Origin: an uncultured Collinsella sp. | GTDB taxonomy: Bacteria; Actinomycetota; Coriobacteriia; Coriobacteriales; Coriobacteriaceae | Direction of reading: 5' to 3' | Length of the DNA stretch: 22,629 nt | Assembly: GCA_900550785.1 (NCBI GenBank) | Contig: URTL01000014.1 | Coordinates: 1-22,629, forward strand | In this document: positions 6,184 through 14,118 of the stretch, piece by piece | How positions within the stretch are numbered: the first letter of the stretch is position 1 | How the letters are laid out: every line of letters begins with the position of its first letter | Translations under genes and position numbers: made by a program | The notes under the pieces: generated by a model | What the model was told of the DNA's origin: nothing | The model's input: the letters and a program-made list of their open reading frames with translations, nothing else | The model's database searches: none

Positions 6184-6819
6184 CTAGTCGCGCAGAATGA
6201 TGTCCATGGCGAGCATCAGGTTGCGCTCGTCGATGGCAAACGGGGCAGCTTCGCGCGTCTTGGGCTTGGCACAAAACGCGATGCCCGTGCCCGCGGCCTG
6301 AATCATGGGGATATCGTTGGCGCCGTCGCCGATTGCGACGGTGTGAGCCATGTCGACACCGCACTCAACCGCCCAATCCAGCAGCTGGATGAGCTTGGAC
6401 TCCTTGGTCACAATGTCTGACGCTAGCTTGCCGGTGAGCTTGCCGTCCACGACTTCCAGGCGGTTGGCCAGGCAAAAATCGATGCCCGCGGCGGCCACGA
6501 TCTTGTCGGCGACCTCGTGGAAGCCACCGCTTACCACGCCGACCTTCCAGCCCTTGCTGTGCGCCGAGCGCACAAGCTCCAGCGCGCCGGGAGTAAACGT
6601 CACGCGCTCAAAGGTGCGCTCGAACATGCTCTCATCCAAGCCGGCAAGCAGCCCCACGCGCTCCTCGAGCGCCTGCTTAAAGTCAAGCTCGCCGCGCATG
6701 GCGCGTTCGGTGATCTGTGCAACTTGCTCTCCCACGCCGGCTTCCTCGCCCAACAGGTCGATGACTTCCTGGTTGATGAGCGTGGAGTCGATATCCATAA
6801 CGATGAGGCGTGCAGTCAT
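6184..6819 (-). CDS. serB: Phosphoserine phosphatase
   Basis: The ATG at 6819, preceded by AAAGG, gives 211 residues with the full set of HAD phosphatase motifs: DIDST (9-13, nucleophile Asp9 and acid Asp11), SGGF (97-100), Lys142 and GDGAND (164-169). VMDIDSTLINQEVIDLL at the N-terminus and the cap region place it with SerB, which removes phosphate from O-phosphoserine in the last step of serine synthesis. It lacks the N-terminal ACT-like extension of longer SerB proteins and so is the compact type. A reading starting at 6864 adds residues with no family support. The gene lies upstream of larB on the same strand, with 114 bp between that hold a promoter-like region, so it is probably not obligately co-transcribed. 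It is divergent from aspS. Confidence 0.93.
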   Translation of the reverse strand: MTARLIVMDIDSTLINQEVIDLLGEEAGVGEQVAQITERAMRGELDFKQALEERVGLLAGLDESMFERTFERVTFTPGALELVRSAHSKGWKVGVVSGGFHEVADKIVAAAGIDFCLANRLEVVDGKLTGKLASDIVTKESKLIQLLDWAVECGVDMAHTVAIGDGANDIPMIQAAGTGIAFCAKPKTREAAPFAIDERNLMLAMDIILRD

Positions 6820-7023
6820 GGCGGGCCTTTCCGAGTGCAGTTGTATTGGGGCACATTGTCGCACGCGGCGCGCCTGGGCGACGGCCAGGCCGCGTCAATT
6901 GTTTCGTCTCCGTCAAGTCTTTGGGCAGGGGCCACTTTTCCGCGGCACATCGACGCGGGTGCGATAACATAGAACGCCATGTCTGGCTGCGCGGTTTACG
7001 CAGGCTGGGCAAATCTGTACGAC

Positions 7024-7066
7024 GCCGCCCGGAACGACACGGGGCGGCACAGTTCCATAAAGGAGG
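7024..7066 (+). promoter_or_regulatory. aspS leader hairpin and strong ribosome binding site
   Basis: GCCGCCC (7024-7030) and GGGCGGC (7042-7048) form a 7-bp GC stem. It is followed by AAAGGAGG (7059-7066), nine bases before the ATG. No T-box sequence is seen in the 256-bp gap between serB and aspS, and no promoter could be placed with confidence. Confidence 0.5.
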
Positions 7067-7075
7067 ATCACTGGT

Positions 7076-8863
7076 ATGAGCCAGACCCGTCCCATCGATG
7101 AGCATTCTATGCACACCCGTACCTGCGGCGAGCTTCGCTTCGAGAACGTGGGCGAAGAGGTCACCCTCACCGGTTGGGTGAGCCGTCGCCGCGACCACGG
7201 CGGCCTTATCTTCTGCGACCTTCGCGACCGCGAGGGCATCACGCAGCTCACCTTCGACCCCGAGCACTCCGACGGCGACGCCTTTAAGATTGCCGAGACC
7301 ATGCGTCCCGAGTGGCCCATCAAGATCCACGGCGTCGTGCGCGCTCGTGGTGAGGAGACCACCAACACCAAGCTCGCGACCGGCGAGATCGAGGTCCTGA
7401 CCGACCATGCCGAGGTGCTCAACACGTCCGTCACTCCGCCGTTCCAGATCGAGGACGGCATCGAGACGAGCGAGGACACCCGTCTGCGCTATCGCTATCT
7501 GGACCTCCGTCGTCCCGAGATGATGGCCAACCTCAAGCTGCGCTCCGACTTCACCTTTGCCATTCGCGAGGCGCTGCACAACCGTGAGTTCATGGAGGTC
7601 GAGACGCCCTCCCTGTTCAAGTCCACGCCCGAGGGCGCTCGCGACTTCATCGTTCCCAGCCGTATTCAGCCGGGTAACTTCTACGCCCTGCCGCAGTCCC
7701 CGCAGCTCCTGAAGCAGCTGCTCATGGTCGGTGGCGTCGAGCGCTACTACCAGGTTGCCAAGTGCTTCCGCGACGAGGACCTGCGTGCCGACCGTCAGCC
7801 CGAGTTCACCCAGGTCGATATCGAGATGTCCTTCGTGGACCAGAACGATGTCATGAGCGCGCTCGAAGAGGTCCTGTCCGATGCCTTCGGCCGCATGGGT
7901 GTCGAGATGCCCACGCCGCTGCGTCGTATGGACTACTGGGAGGCCATGGACACCTATGGCTCCGACAAGCCCGATACCCGCTATGGCATGCACCTGGTCG
8001 ACCTGACCGACATCTTTGCCAACTCCAAGTTCAAGGTCTTTGCGACTGCCGCAAACGAGGAGGGCTCCGTCGTCAAGGCCATCAACGCCAAGGGCGCCGG
8101 TGCCTGGGCACGTGCCAAGATCGATAAGCTTGCCGGTGTGGCCTCCACGTTTGGCGCCAAGGGTCTGGCCTGGATCGCCTTCCGCGAGGACGGCTCCATC
8201 AACAGCCCCATCGTCAAGTTCTTCTCGGACGAGGAGATGGCTGCTCTGCGCGAGCGCATGGACGTTGAGCCCGGCGACCTTGTGATGTTCGCCGCCGGCC
8301 CGCGCCTGCTCTCTGACGAGATCCTGGGCGGCATGCGTTCTCACATGGCCAACGCACTCGAGATCAAGCGCGAGGGCCACGACTTCCTGTGGGTCGTCAA
8401 CTTCCCGCTGTTCCACTGGGATGAGGACCGCAAGGCTTACGCTGCCGAGCACCAGCCGTTCACCCTGCCGACCGAGACCGACATCGCCAAGATCGAGGCC
8501 GACCCGTTGGCAGCCGGTTCTTGCACCTACGACTTTGTCATGGACGGCTTTGAGGCCGGCGGCGGCGGTATGCGTATCCACAACGCCGAGATGCAGATGT
8601 CCATGCTCAAGCTCCTGGGCTTTACCGAGGAGCGTGCCGAGTCTCAGTTCGGCTTCCTCATGGAGGCGCTCAAGTTTGGTGCGCCCCCGATGGGCGGTTT
8701 TGCTCTGGGCCTGGACCGCGTGTGCATGCTGCTTGCCGGTTCCGACTCCATCCGCGACGTCATGGCGTTCCCCAAGACGGCCAGCGGCTCCGACCTTATG
8801 TCGGGTGCTCCGAGTGCCGTTTCCGGCGCCCAGCTCAAGGACGTCAGCCTGCGCCTGATGTAG
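7076..8863 (+). CDS. aspS: Aspartyl-tRNA synthetase
   Basis: The 595-residue product has the length of the bacterial-type AspRS. The N-terminal anticodon-binding OB fold includes TCGELRFENVGEEVTLTGWV. Class II motif 2 is FRDEDLRADRQPEF (231-244), and motif 3 ends in GFALGLDR (GLDR 545-548). The bacterial GAD insertion lies between them (about 285-420). The enzyme charges tRNA-Asp with aspartate; whether it also charges tRNA-Asn cannot be told here. The ATG at 7076 follows AAAGGAGG. A second ATG twelve codons in (MHTRTCGEL) is where many homologues begin, but it has no ribosome site. A strong terminator follows at 8887-8921, so the gene is probably transcribed alone. Confidence 0.97.
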   Translation: MSQTRPIDEHSMHTRTCGELRFENVGEEVTLTGWVSRRRDHGGLIFCDLRDREGITQLTFDPEHSDGDAFKIAETMRPEWPIKIHGVVRARGEETTNTKLATGEIEVLTDHAEVLNTSVTPPFQIEDGIETSEDTRLRYRYLDLRRPEMMANLKLRSDFTFAIREALHNREFMEVETPSLFKSTPEGARDFIVPSRIQPGNFYALPQSPQLLKQLLMVGGVERYYQVAKCFRDEDLRADRQPEFTQVDIEMSFVDQNDVMSALEEVLSDAFGRMGVEMPTPLRRMDYWEAMDTYGSDKPDTRYGMHLVDLTDIFANSKFKVFATAANEEGSVVKAINAKGAGAWARAKIDKLAGVASTFGAKGLAWIAFREDGSINSPIVKFFSDEEMAALRERMDVEPGDLVMFAAGPRLLSDEILGGMRSHMANALEIKREGHDFLWVVNFPLFHWDEDRKAYAAEHQPFTLPTETDIAKIEADPLAAGSCTYDFVMDGFEAGGGGMRIHNAEMQMSMLKLLGFTEERAESQFGFLMEALKFGAPPMGGFALGLDRVCMLLAGSDSIRDVMAFPKTASGSDLMSGAPSAVSGAQLKDVSLRLM

Positions 8864-8886
8864 GCGAGCGGCTACATATTGCCCGC

Positions 8887-8921
8887 AACGAGGGAAGGAC
8901 GCGTGCCTTCCCTCGTTTTTT
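8887..8921 (+). terminator. Intrinsic terminator of aspS
   Basis: AACGAGGGAAGG (8887-8898) pairs perfectly with CCTTCCCTCGTT (8906-8917). The stem runs into a T-tract ending at 8921. It lies 23 bases after the aspS stop. Confidence 0.95.
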
Positions 8922-8960
8922 ATGCGCGGGCGTTGCGAGGACATAGGGTGACCGGACGTC

Positions 8961-9101
8961 GCGGAAACTGCGACCCAGAATCCAGCCAAATAACGGGTCG
9001 CACTTTCCGGTTGAGCTTCTGGCGGAAAGTACATCCCAGAATCGGCGTTCGGAATGGGCCGGGCTTTCCGCTAAAGCAGCCTAGCGGAAAGTCCGGCCCA
9101 G
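8961..9101. repeat. Cluster of five alternating copies of a GCGGAAAGT..GCCCAG-type motif
   Basis: Copies lie at 8961-8981 (+), 8992-9010 (-), 9022-9044 (+), 9054-9072 (-) and 9083-9101 (+). The common core is GCGGAAAGT followed by six variable bases and CCCAG (one copy has GCGGAAACT). Neighbouring opposite copies can pair: the first with the second over 15 bp with one mismatch, and the fourth with the fifth over 17 bp with one mismatch. The variable bases agree within each pair but differ between pairs. The array lies between the aspS terminator and the end of the LacI gene, whose stop is at 9106. Confidence 0.8.
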
Positions 9102-9105
9102 TTTC

Positions 9106-10122
9106 CTACAGTGAGTCTCTCTGAACGAGCTGCATGTGCATGACGGTGGTGGTGGGTACGGCGCCATTGATCATATCGAGCGCAATGCCTGCGGCCATGC
9201 GGCCTTCCTCGCGAAGCGGCTGACGAATGGTCGTCAACGCGGGGACGCTGCGAGCTGCGACCTCGTGGTCATCGAAGCCCACGACCGAAACGTCTTTGGG
9301 TACGCTAATTTCCGCTTCGTTGAATGCGGCGATAACGCCGGTCGCGATACGGTCCGATCCGCATAGCACGCCGTCGGCATGTATTTCGCGCGCGAGCAGC
9401 CGCCGCGTGGCTTGGTAGCCGTCTCCGCTGCTCCATCCGGTATAGATGACATTTTCATCCGGAAGGCTTTCGCCCAAAATTGCACGGTAGCCGCGAAGGC
9501 GGTCGACGACGGCGGGGTTATCCTGCGGCCCCAGCACGGCAACGATGTCCTTGCGTCCGCGATCTTTCATGGCGCGCGCCGCAAAGCGTCCGCCCTCTTC
9601 GTCGTCGGAGTAGACCGTCGAGAACACATCGCGATAGGGGTGGCCCTCGAGCTGGCCGCACAACACGGTGGGTACGCTCAGCTCACGCAGTACCTCGAGC
9701 AGCTCACTGCCCTTGTAGGGCGAGACGTCGATGACGGCGTCAAACGAGCGACGCTCAAAATGCTCGCGTGCGCGATTGCGCTCATGCGAGGAAGATGCCT
9801 GCAAGATCACGGGTAGGTAAGACGACTCCGAAAGTTCCTCGGTAATACCGCTTAAAAACTCACTGTAGGTGGGATCGCTAAACAGCTCGCTCAAAGGCTC
9901 GGTAACCAGTACGGCGATAATTTCCGTGCGTCCGACGGCGAGTGCCCGGCCGCGTGCGTTGGGAACGAAGTTAATCTTTTTCGCTGCTGCGCGGACGCGT
10001 TTTTTGGTCTCCTCGCTAATGCGGGGCGAATCGTTGAGTGCTCGCGATGCTGTGGAGCGCGATACGCCGGCAGCTTCAGCAACCTCGGCAAGCGTGGGTG
10101 CGGTGCGTGCTGGTTGGGTCAT
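9106..10122 (-). CDS. ebgR: LacI-family repressor, probable regulator of ebgA-ebgC
   Basis: The product has 338 residues. The N-terminal LacI helix-turn-helix with hinge helix spans residues 10-62 (TLAEVAEAAGVSRSTASRAL, then NARGRALAVGRTE). A periplasmic-binding-protein-like sugar-sensing domain follows, with typical DGVLCGSDRIATGVI and VSVVGFDDHEVA segments. It is divergent from ebgA, and the region between holds three copies of a CAACCGGTTG palindrome with the central CpG usual for LacI-family operators. Repression of ebgA-ebgC, relieved by a beta-galactoside or its product, is inferred from this layout. AGGAG precedes the ATG by six bases. A TATAGT -10 candidate lies on the minus strand at 10188-10183 without a good -35 box. 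Confidence 0.9.
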   Translation of the reverse strand: MTQPARTAPTLAEVAEAAGVSRSTASRALNDSPRISEETKKRVRAAAKKINFVPNARGRALAVGRTEIIAVLVTEPLSELFSDPTYSEFLSGITEELSESSYLPVILQASSSHERNRAREHFERRSFDAVIDVSPYKGSELLEVLRELSVPTVLCGQLEGHPYRDVFSTVYSDDEEGGRFAARAMKDRGRKDIVAVLGPQDNPAVVDRLRGYRAILGESLPDENVIYTGWSSGDGYQATRRLLAREIHADGVLCGSDRIATGVIAAFNEAEISVPKDVSVVGFDDHEVAARSVPALTTIRQPLREEGRMAAGIALDMINGAVPTTTVMHMQLVQRDSL

Positions 10123-10364
10123 GGCGTCTCCTGTGCAATTGGGTCGGTGGGGTATCGATAAAGGCTAATGCGGATACAGATTACTATAGCGCGCGTGAAG
10201 GGCGTTCATGGTATCCGGTGACCGGTGCCGTTTTGCAATCAAACTGCGACTGAGCACGGCATGTATGGGCGAGACATGGGCAGGCGCGACAGTTGTCTGA
10301 GAGTTCAAGAATGATGCCCTGTGCTGTGTACCTAAGCTTAGGGTGACATAAGTAGCATGGTTGT
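10123..10364. other. Left part of the ebgR-ebgA intergenic region
   Basis: No gene is seen. The stretch contains the ebgR start signals, a 12-bp palindrome CCTAAGCTTAGG (10331-10342) and short CCGGTGACCGGTG direct repeats near 10215. The palindrome differs from the three ebg operators, so it may be a site for another regulator. Confidence 0.4.
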
Positions 10365-10378
10365 ACAACCGGTTGCAC
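10365..10378 (+). promoter_or_regulatory. ebg operator 1
   Basis: ACAACCGGTTGCAC with a perfect 10-bp palindrome CAACCGGTTG. It is identical over 14 bp to sites at 10410 and 10452; centres are 45 and 42 bp apart, about four helical turns. Confidence 0.85.
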
Positions 10379-10404
10379 CGTTAATCCGACAAAATCGACC
10401 GTTC
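10378..10404 (+). promoter_or_regulatory. 27-nt element shared with the uxaC promoter
   Basis: The element begins CCGTT, holds CAAAATC in the middle and ends ACCGTTC. It matches 21340-21366 at 22 of 27 positions. Two CCGTT units lie 21 bp apart, two helical turns. It sits between ebg operators 1 and 2, upstream of the -35 box. Confidence 0.5.
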
Positions 10405-10409
10405 GGCGG

Positions 10410-10423
10410 ACAACCGGTTGCAC
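10410..10423 (+). promoter_or_regulatory. ebg operator 2, overlapping the -35 box
   Basis: An identical 14-mer ACAACCGGTTGCAC. Its right end supplies the TTGCAC -35 box of the ebgA promoter, so a bound repressor would block polymerase. Confidence 0.85.
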
Positions 10424-10447
10424 AGATTTTTGTACCGCCCGTAAGAT
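10418..10447 (+). promoter_or_regulatory. ebgA promoter
   Basis: TTGCAC (10418-10423) and TAAGAT (10442-10447) are separated by 18 bp. The predicted start is near 10454, inside operator 3. GAAGGAG (10484-10490) lies seven bases before the ebgA ATG. Confidence 0.7.
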
Positions 10448-10451
10448 AAGG

Positions 10452-10465
10452 ACAACCGGTTGCAC
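10452..10465 (+). promoter_or_regulatory. ebg operator 3, over the start point
   Basis: The third identical ACAACCGGTTGCAC, just downstream of the -10 box. Together the three sites could allow DNA looping by a tetrameric LacI-type repressor. Confidence 0.85.
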
Positions 10466-10497
10466 AAGAATCACTACGATGACGAAGGAGCATCACC

Positions 10498-13400
10498 ATG
10501 GACGCCATTAACGATTGGGAAAACCAAGCGCTCACCCACAGGAACCGCCTGGCACCCCATGCGTACTTTATGGGTTACGAGACCGCCGATCTCGCCGCTA
10601 CGTACAGCCGCGAGCTGTCGCGCGGGTTTGTCCAGCTGTCCGGCTCGTGGCAGTTCCGCCTCTTTGAGGGGCCTGCTGCCGTCTCCAACGAGGAGCTCTC
10701 CACGTACGAGCCCGCGTGGGATCACGTGGAGGTTCCGCACCTGTGGCAGGTGGATGGTTATGGCAACCTTGCCTACACCGACGAGGGTTTCCCGTTCCCG
10801 GTGGACCAGCCGTTCGTTCCCTCTGACGATCCCACGGGCGTGTACCAGCGCATCGTCAATCTTCCCGCCGTGCCTGCCGGCGCTCGCGAGATCATTCGCT
10901 TCGACGGTATCGAGAGCTACGGCGAGCTGTATGTCAACGGCAAGTTTATCGGCATGACCAAGGGTTCGCGCCTGTCCGCCGAGTTTGACGTGACCGACGC
11001 GCTCGTCGAGGGCGACAACCTGTTTGCGGTCAAGGTTCTGCAGTACAGCGATGGTAGCTACATCGAGGACCAGGACATGTGGTGGGCATCGGGCATCTTC
11101 CGCGATGTGTATCTTATGCAGCGTCCCGCCGCGCATCTGGTCGACTTTAGGTTCCGCACGCACCGCGAGGGCGATGCCGCTCTGATCACGCTCGATACGG
11201 TTGCCGAGGGCGCAAGCCGCGTTGTGTATGCGCTCAGCGATGGCCAGAATGTGGTCGCTACAGGCGAGTGCATCGACGGCCATGCCGAGTGCAGCGTTGC
11301 CGATGCCCACTTCTGGAACCCCGAGGACCCCTTCCTCTACGACCTTACGTTTGAGGTCTACGACGGCGACGAGGTCAGCGAGTACGTTCCGCATCGCCAG
11401 GGTCTTGCCGAGGTGACGGTCGAGGGCAATCATATCTACCTCAACGGCACCTACTTTAAGATGCATGGCGTCAACCGCCACGATCACGACGATCACAAGG
11501 GCCGCGCCGTGGGCCTCGAGCGCATGCGCCGCGACCTGGAGCTCATGAAGCAGCACAACATCAACGCGGTGCGCACGTCCCACTACGCCAACGATCCGCG
11601 CTTCTACGAGCTGTGCGACGAGTACGGCATCATGCTGGTCGCCGAGACCGATATGGAGAGCCACGGCTTCGAGAATATCGGCAATATCGCCCTGGTCACC
11701 GACGACCCTGCCTGGGAGCCGGCTTACGTTGACCGTGTTGAGCGCCTGGTGATGCAGGAGCGCAACCACGCGTGCATCATCATGTGGTCGATGGGCAACG
11801 AGAGCGGTTATGGCTGCAACATCCGCGCGATGTACGCCAAGGCTCACGAGCTCGACGGTCGTCCGGTCCACTACGAGGAGGATCGCAACGCCGATACCGT
11901 CGACGTCATTTCCACCATGTACTCTCGCGTGTCGCAGATGAACGACTTTGGCGAGCATCCGTTCCCCAAGCCGCGCATCAACTGCGAGTACGGCCACTCC
12001 ATGGGTAATGGTCCCGGAGGCCTGTCCGAGTACCAGGAGGTCTTCGATCGCTGGGATTGCATCCAGGGCCAGTTTATTTGGGAGTGGTGCGATCACGGTC
12101 TGGCTGCTGTGACCGAGGACGGCGTTGCCTACGACATGTATGGCGGCGACAACGGCGATTACCCCAACAACAGCAACTTCTGCATCGACGGCATGGTGTT
12201 CCCCTGGCAGCAGCCGAGCCCGGGCCTTATCGAGTACGGCCAGGTCATCTGCCCGGTTCGCATGGCTTATGACGCCGAGGCGGGCGAGCTGACCGTCACC
12301 AACAAGCGTTGGTTTACCACCCTCGAAGATGTCTGCCTGTCGGCGGAGACCCTGGTGGACGGCGACGTGGTCTGCCGCAAGATGCTCATGCCCGGTGCGG
12401 TTGCCCCCGGCGAGTCCGTCCAGCTGCCACTGGTGATTCGCGAGGCCGCGGTGGGCGAGACCCTGCTGACCGTGCACGCCTACACCATGGCTGCTCACGC
12501 CTGGTGCGAGCCGATGTTCCAACTGGGTGCAAGCCAGTTTGCCATCGCAAACCATCCGGCGCCGGCCATCGCGGCTCCCACTCGTCCTGAGCTTACGGTC
12601 GAGGAGACCGAGCAGGAGATTCGCATTCACTCCCTCAACGGCGAGCTGACCTTCAGCAAAGTCAACGGCACCGTGAGCGAGTGGAAGGCATCCGGCCGCG
12701 ACGTCATGACCTCCGGCCCCCAGGTTGGTTTTTGGCATCCGCTCGTCGATAACCACGCCCAGGAGTACGACTCCCTGTGGAAGGACAACTTCATCGATGT
12801 GATGCAGGCGTCTACCCGCAAGGTTTCTTGGAAGCAAGACGGCAATGCGGTCGTCGTTACCGTGAGCCAGCGTATCGCTCCTCCCGTCCGCGCGTTCGGC
12901 ATGCGCATCGAGCTCGTCTACACCGTGCTTCCGAGCGGTCGCGTCGACCTCAAGGTTTCCGGCGAGCCCTACGGCGACTATTCGGACATTATCCCGCGCA
13001 TCGGCATCTCCTTCGAGGTTCCCGGTTGTGATCGTGCCGTCGAGTGGTATGGCCACGGCCCGGGCGAGAACTATCCGGACTCGCTGCGCGCCAACCCGGT
13101 CGGTCATTACCGCACTACGGTCGACGACATGTTCACGCCCTACGTCATGCCTCAGGACTGCGCCAACCGCGAGGGTACCCGCTGGGTTGCCCTGCGCTCT
13201 AGCCACGGTGACGGCGTGCTGGTGACTCGTCCAGCCGACGCCGCTTCCAACCCGTTCTCGTTCTCTGCATGGCCCTATAGCTGCGAGGCTATCGATAACG
13301 CCAAGCATGTCTACGATCTTGTCCCGGGCGACACGGTTACGGTCAACATCAACGACCAGCTGCTCGGCCTTGGCTCGAACTCTTGGGGTTCCGAGGTGCT

Positions 13401-13506
13401 CGATTCCTATCGCACCCGTTTTGAGAGCTTCAGCTTTGAGGTGTCCCTGCGACCGCTGACGTCTGCCGATTTAGCTCAGGCGCTGGCACCCATTAAGGAG
13501 GCATAA
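10498..13506 (+). CDS. ebgA: Beta-galactosidase, EbgA type (GH2), alpha subunit
   Basis: The 1002-residue GH2 enzyme hydrolyses lactose and related beta-galactosides. It resembles E. coli EbgA (about 1030 residues) throughout, from WENQALTHRNRLAPHAYF at the N-terminus to LLGLGSNSWGSEVLDSYR near the end. The order is: N-terminal galactose-binding jelly roll, immunoglobulin-like domain, TIM barrel (about 300-590), second immunoglobulin-like domain, and C-terminal beta-sandwich. The acid/base Glu435 lies in MWSMGNESG and the nucleophile Glu497 in CEYGHSMGN. No signal peptide is seen, so it acts in the cytoplasm and needs a transporter not present here. ebgC follows after three bases, with its ribosome site inside the ebgA 3' end. 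The divergent LacI gene and three operators point to repression without inducer. Confidence 0.95.
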   Translation: MDAINDWENQALTHRNRLAPHAYFMGYETADLAATYSRELSRGFVQLSGSWQFRLFEGPAAVSNEELSTYEPAWDHVEVPHLWQVDGYGNLAYTDEGFPFPVDQPFVPSDDPTGVYQRIVNLPAVPAGAREIIRFDGIESYGELYVNGKFIGMTKGSRLSAEFDVTDALVEGDNLFAVKVLQYSDGSYIEDQDMWWASGIFRDVYLMQRPAAHLVDFRFRTHREGDAALITLDTVAEGASRVVYALSDGQNVVATGECIDGHAECSVADAHFWNPEDPFLYDLTFEVYDGDEVSEYVPHRQGLAEVTVEGNHIYLNGTYFKMHGVNRHDHDDHKGRAVGLERMRRDLELMKQHNINAVRTSHYANDPRFYELCDEYGIMLVAETDMESHGFENIGNIALVTDDPAWEPAYVDRVERLVMQERNHACIIMWSMGNESGYGCNIRAMYAKAHELDGRPVHYEEDRNADTVDVISTMYSRVSQMNDFGEHPFPKPRINCEYGHSMGNGPGGLSEYQEVFDRWDCIQGQFIWEWCDHGLAAVTEDGVAYDMYGGDNGDYPNNSNFCIDGMVFPWQQPSPGLIEYGQVICPVRMAYDAEAGELTVTNKRWFTTLEDVCLSAETLVDGDVVCRKMLMPGAVAPGESVQLPLVIREAAVGETLLTVHAYTMAAHAWCEPMFQLGASQFAIANHPAPAIAAPTRPELTVEETEQEIRIHSLNGELTFSKVNGTVSEWKASGRDVMTSGPQVGFWHPLVDNHAQEYDSLWKDNFIDVMQASTRKVSWKQDGNAVVVTVSQRIAPPVRAFGMRIELVYTVLPSGRVDLKVSGEPYGDYSDIIPRIGISFEVPGCDRAVEWYGHGPGENYPDSLRANPVGHYRTTVDDMFTPYVMPQDCANREGTRWVALRSSHGDGVLVTRPADAASNPFSFSAWPYSCEAIDNAKHVYDLVPGDTVTVNINDQLLGLGSNSWGSEVLDSYRTRFESFSFEVSLRPLTSADLAQALAPIKEA

Positions 13507-13509
13507 GTC

Positions 13510-13965
13510 ATGCATGTCTTTAACTCGCGTGCCGATTTCGACGCCCAGATGAAGTCCGTCAAGAAGTGGATGCGTACCGGTCAGGCACTCGACGGCGTTT
13601 CTGAACTGCAGCACGATGTGGCGTACTCTATCGGCGACTCGCTGGTGTATTGGTGGGTGAACGCCCACGAGGCGGCTACTGCCGATCTGGTCGGTCACCG
13701 TCGCTACCATGCCGTGCTCGCCCCGCTCGACGGCGATCTGACCGTCGAGGTGGCTTCCAAGGCCGATCTTACCTGCACGCGCACCTACAGCGATATCGAC
13801 GATCGCGAGCGCTTTGAGGGTACGGGGGAGACCGTGACGATTCCCGCCGGCGGCGTTGCCGTCGTCGAAATTGACGAGGCCTACCGTGTTATCGCCGAGG
13901 CTTCGGATCCCCGCGTCGTGGTACTGCACGTGACGGTCGAAGGTTATTCCTTCCCCAACAAGTAG
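13510..13965 (+). CDS. ebgC: Beta-galactosidase small (beta) subunit EbgC, YhcH/YjgK/YiaL family
   Basis: The 151-residue product matches E. coli EbgC (149 residues) along its whole length: AYSIGDSLVYW, GHRRYHAVLAPLDG, ERFEGTGETVTIPAG, DEAYRVIAEA and the end VEGYSFPNK. It is a cupin-fold protein. In E. coli, EbgC binds EbgA in an alpha4-beta4 enzyme and is needed for full activity. AAGGAGG (13495-13501) and a gap of three bases after ebgA indicate tight coupling. Keeping both subunits together supports the Ebg rather than LacZ assignment of the large subunit. Confidence 0.93.
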   Translation: MHVFNSRADFDAQMKSVKKWMRTGQALDGVSELQHDVAYSIGDSLVYWWVNAHEAATADLVGHRRYHAVLAPLDGDLTVEVASKADLTCTRTYSDIDDRERFEGTGETVTIPAGGVAVVEIDEAYRVIAEASDPRVVVLHVTVEGYSFPNK

Positions 13966-13969
13966 TATT

Positions 13970-14086
13970 CGTCCGTTTGGACGTTTGCTTCGCGCCGCTA
14001 AGGGGGATGGTTTTGTTGACTCCCTTTTCCCCATTCCCCTTAACAGGTGCGCCGTCCGCGATTGCACTTGCAGCTCGGACGGTTTT
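13970..14086 (+). terminator. Hairpin-rich gap between ebgC and the permease
   Basis: Three possible stems lie in the gap: CGTCC/GGACG with a GTTT loop and following TTT (13970-13986); TAAGGGGGATGG with CCATTCCCCTTA, one mismatch and a 20-nt loop (13999-14042); and CCGTCCG/CGGACGG followed by TTTT (14052-14086). One or more probably end ebgC transcription. The last could also be a leader structure of the permease gene. Confidence 0.5.
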
Positions 14087-14118
14087 AGATGACATTTAAC
14101 AGATGATTGGGAGGGCTT

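Noticed and set aside
6865..7075. A T-box or other tRNA-sensing leader before aspS
   Set aside because: No TGGNACCGCG-type T-box sequence, and only one short GC hairpin, is present.
6683..9034. A 783-residue open frame on the minus strand across aspS
   Set aside because: It lies opposite a certain AspRS gene. Long antisense frames arise here because G/C-ending codons avoid stop triplets on the other strand. It has low-complexity composition and no family motifs.
10474..13308. A 944-residue minus-strand frame across ebgA
   Set aside because: It is a shadow of EbgA, whose catalytic motifs and coupling to ebgC are clear. No ribosome site or protein motif supports the antisense reading.
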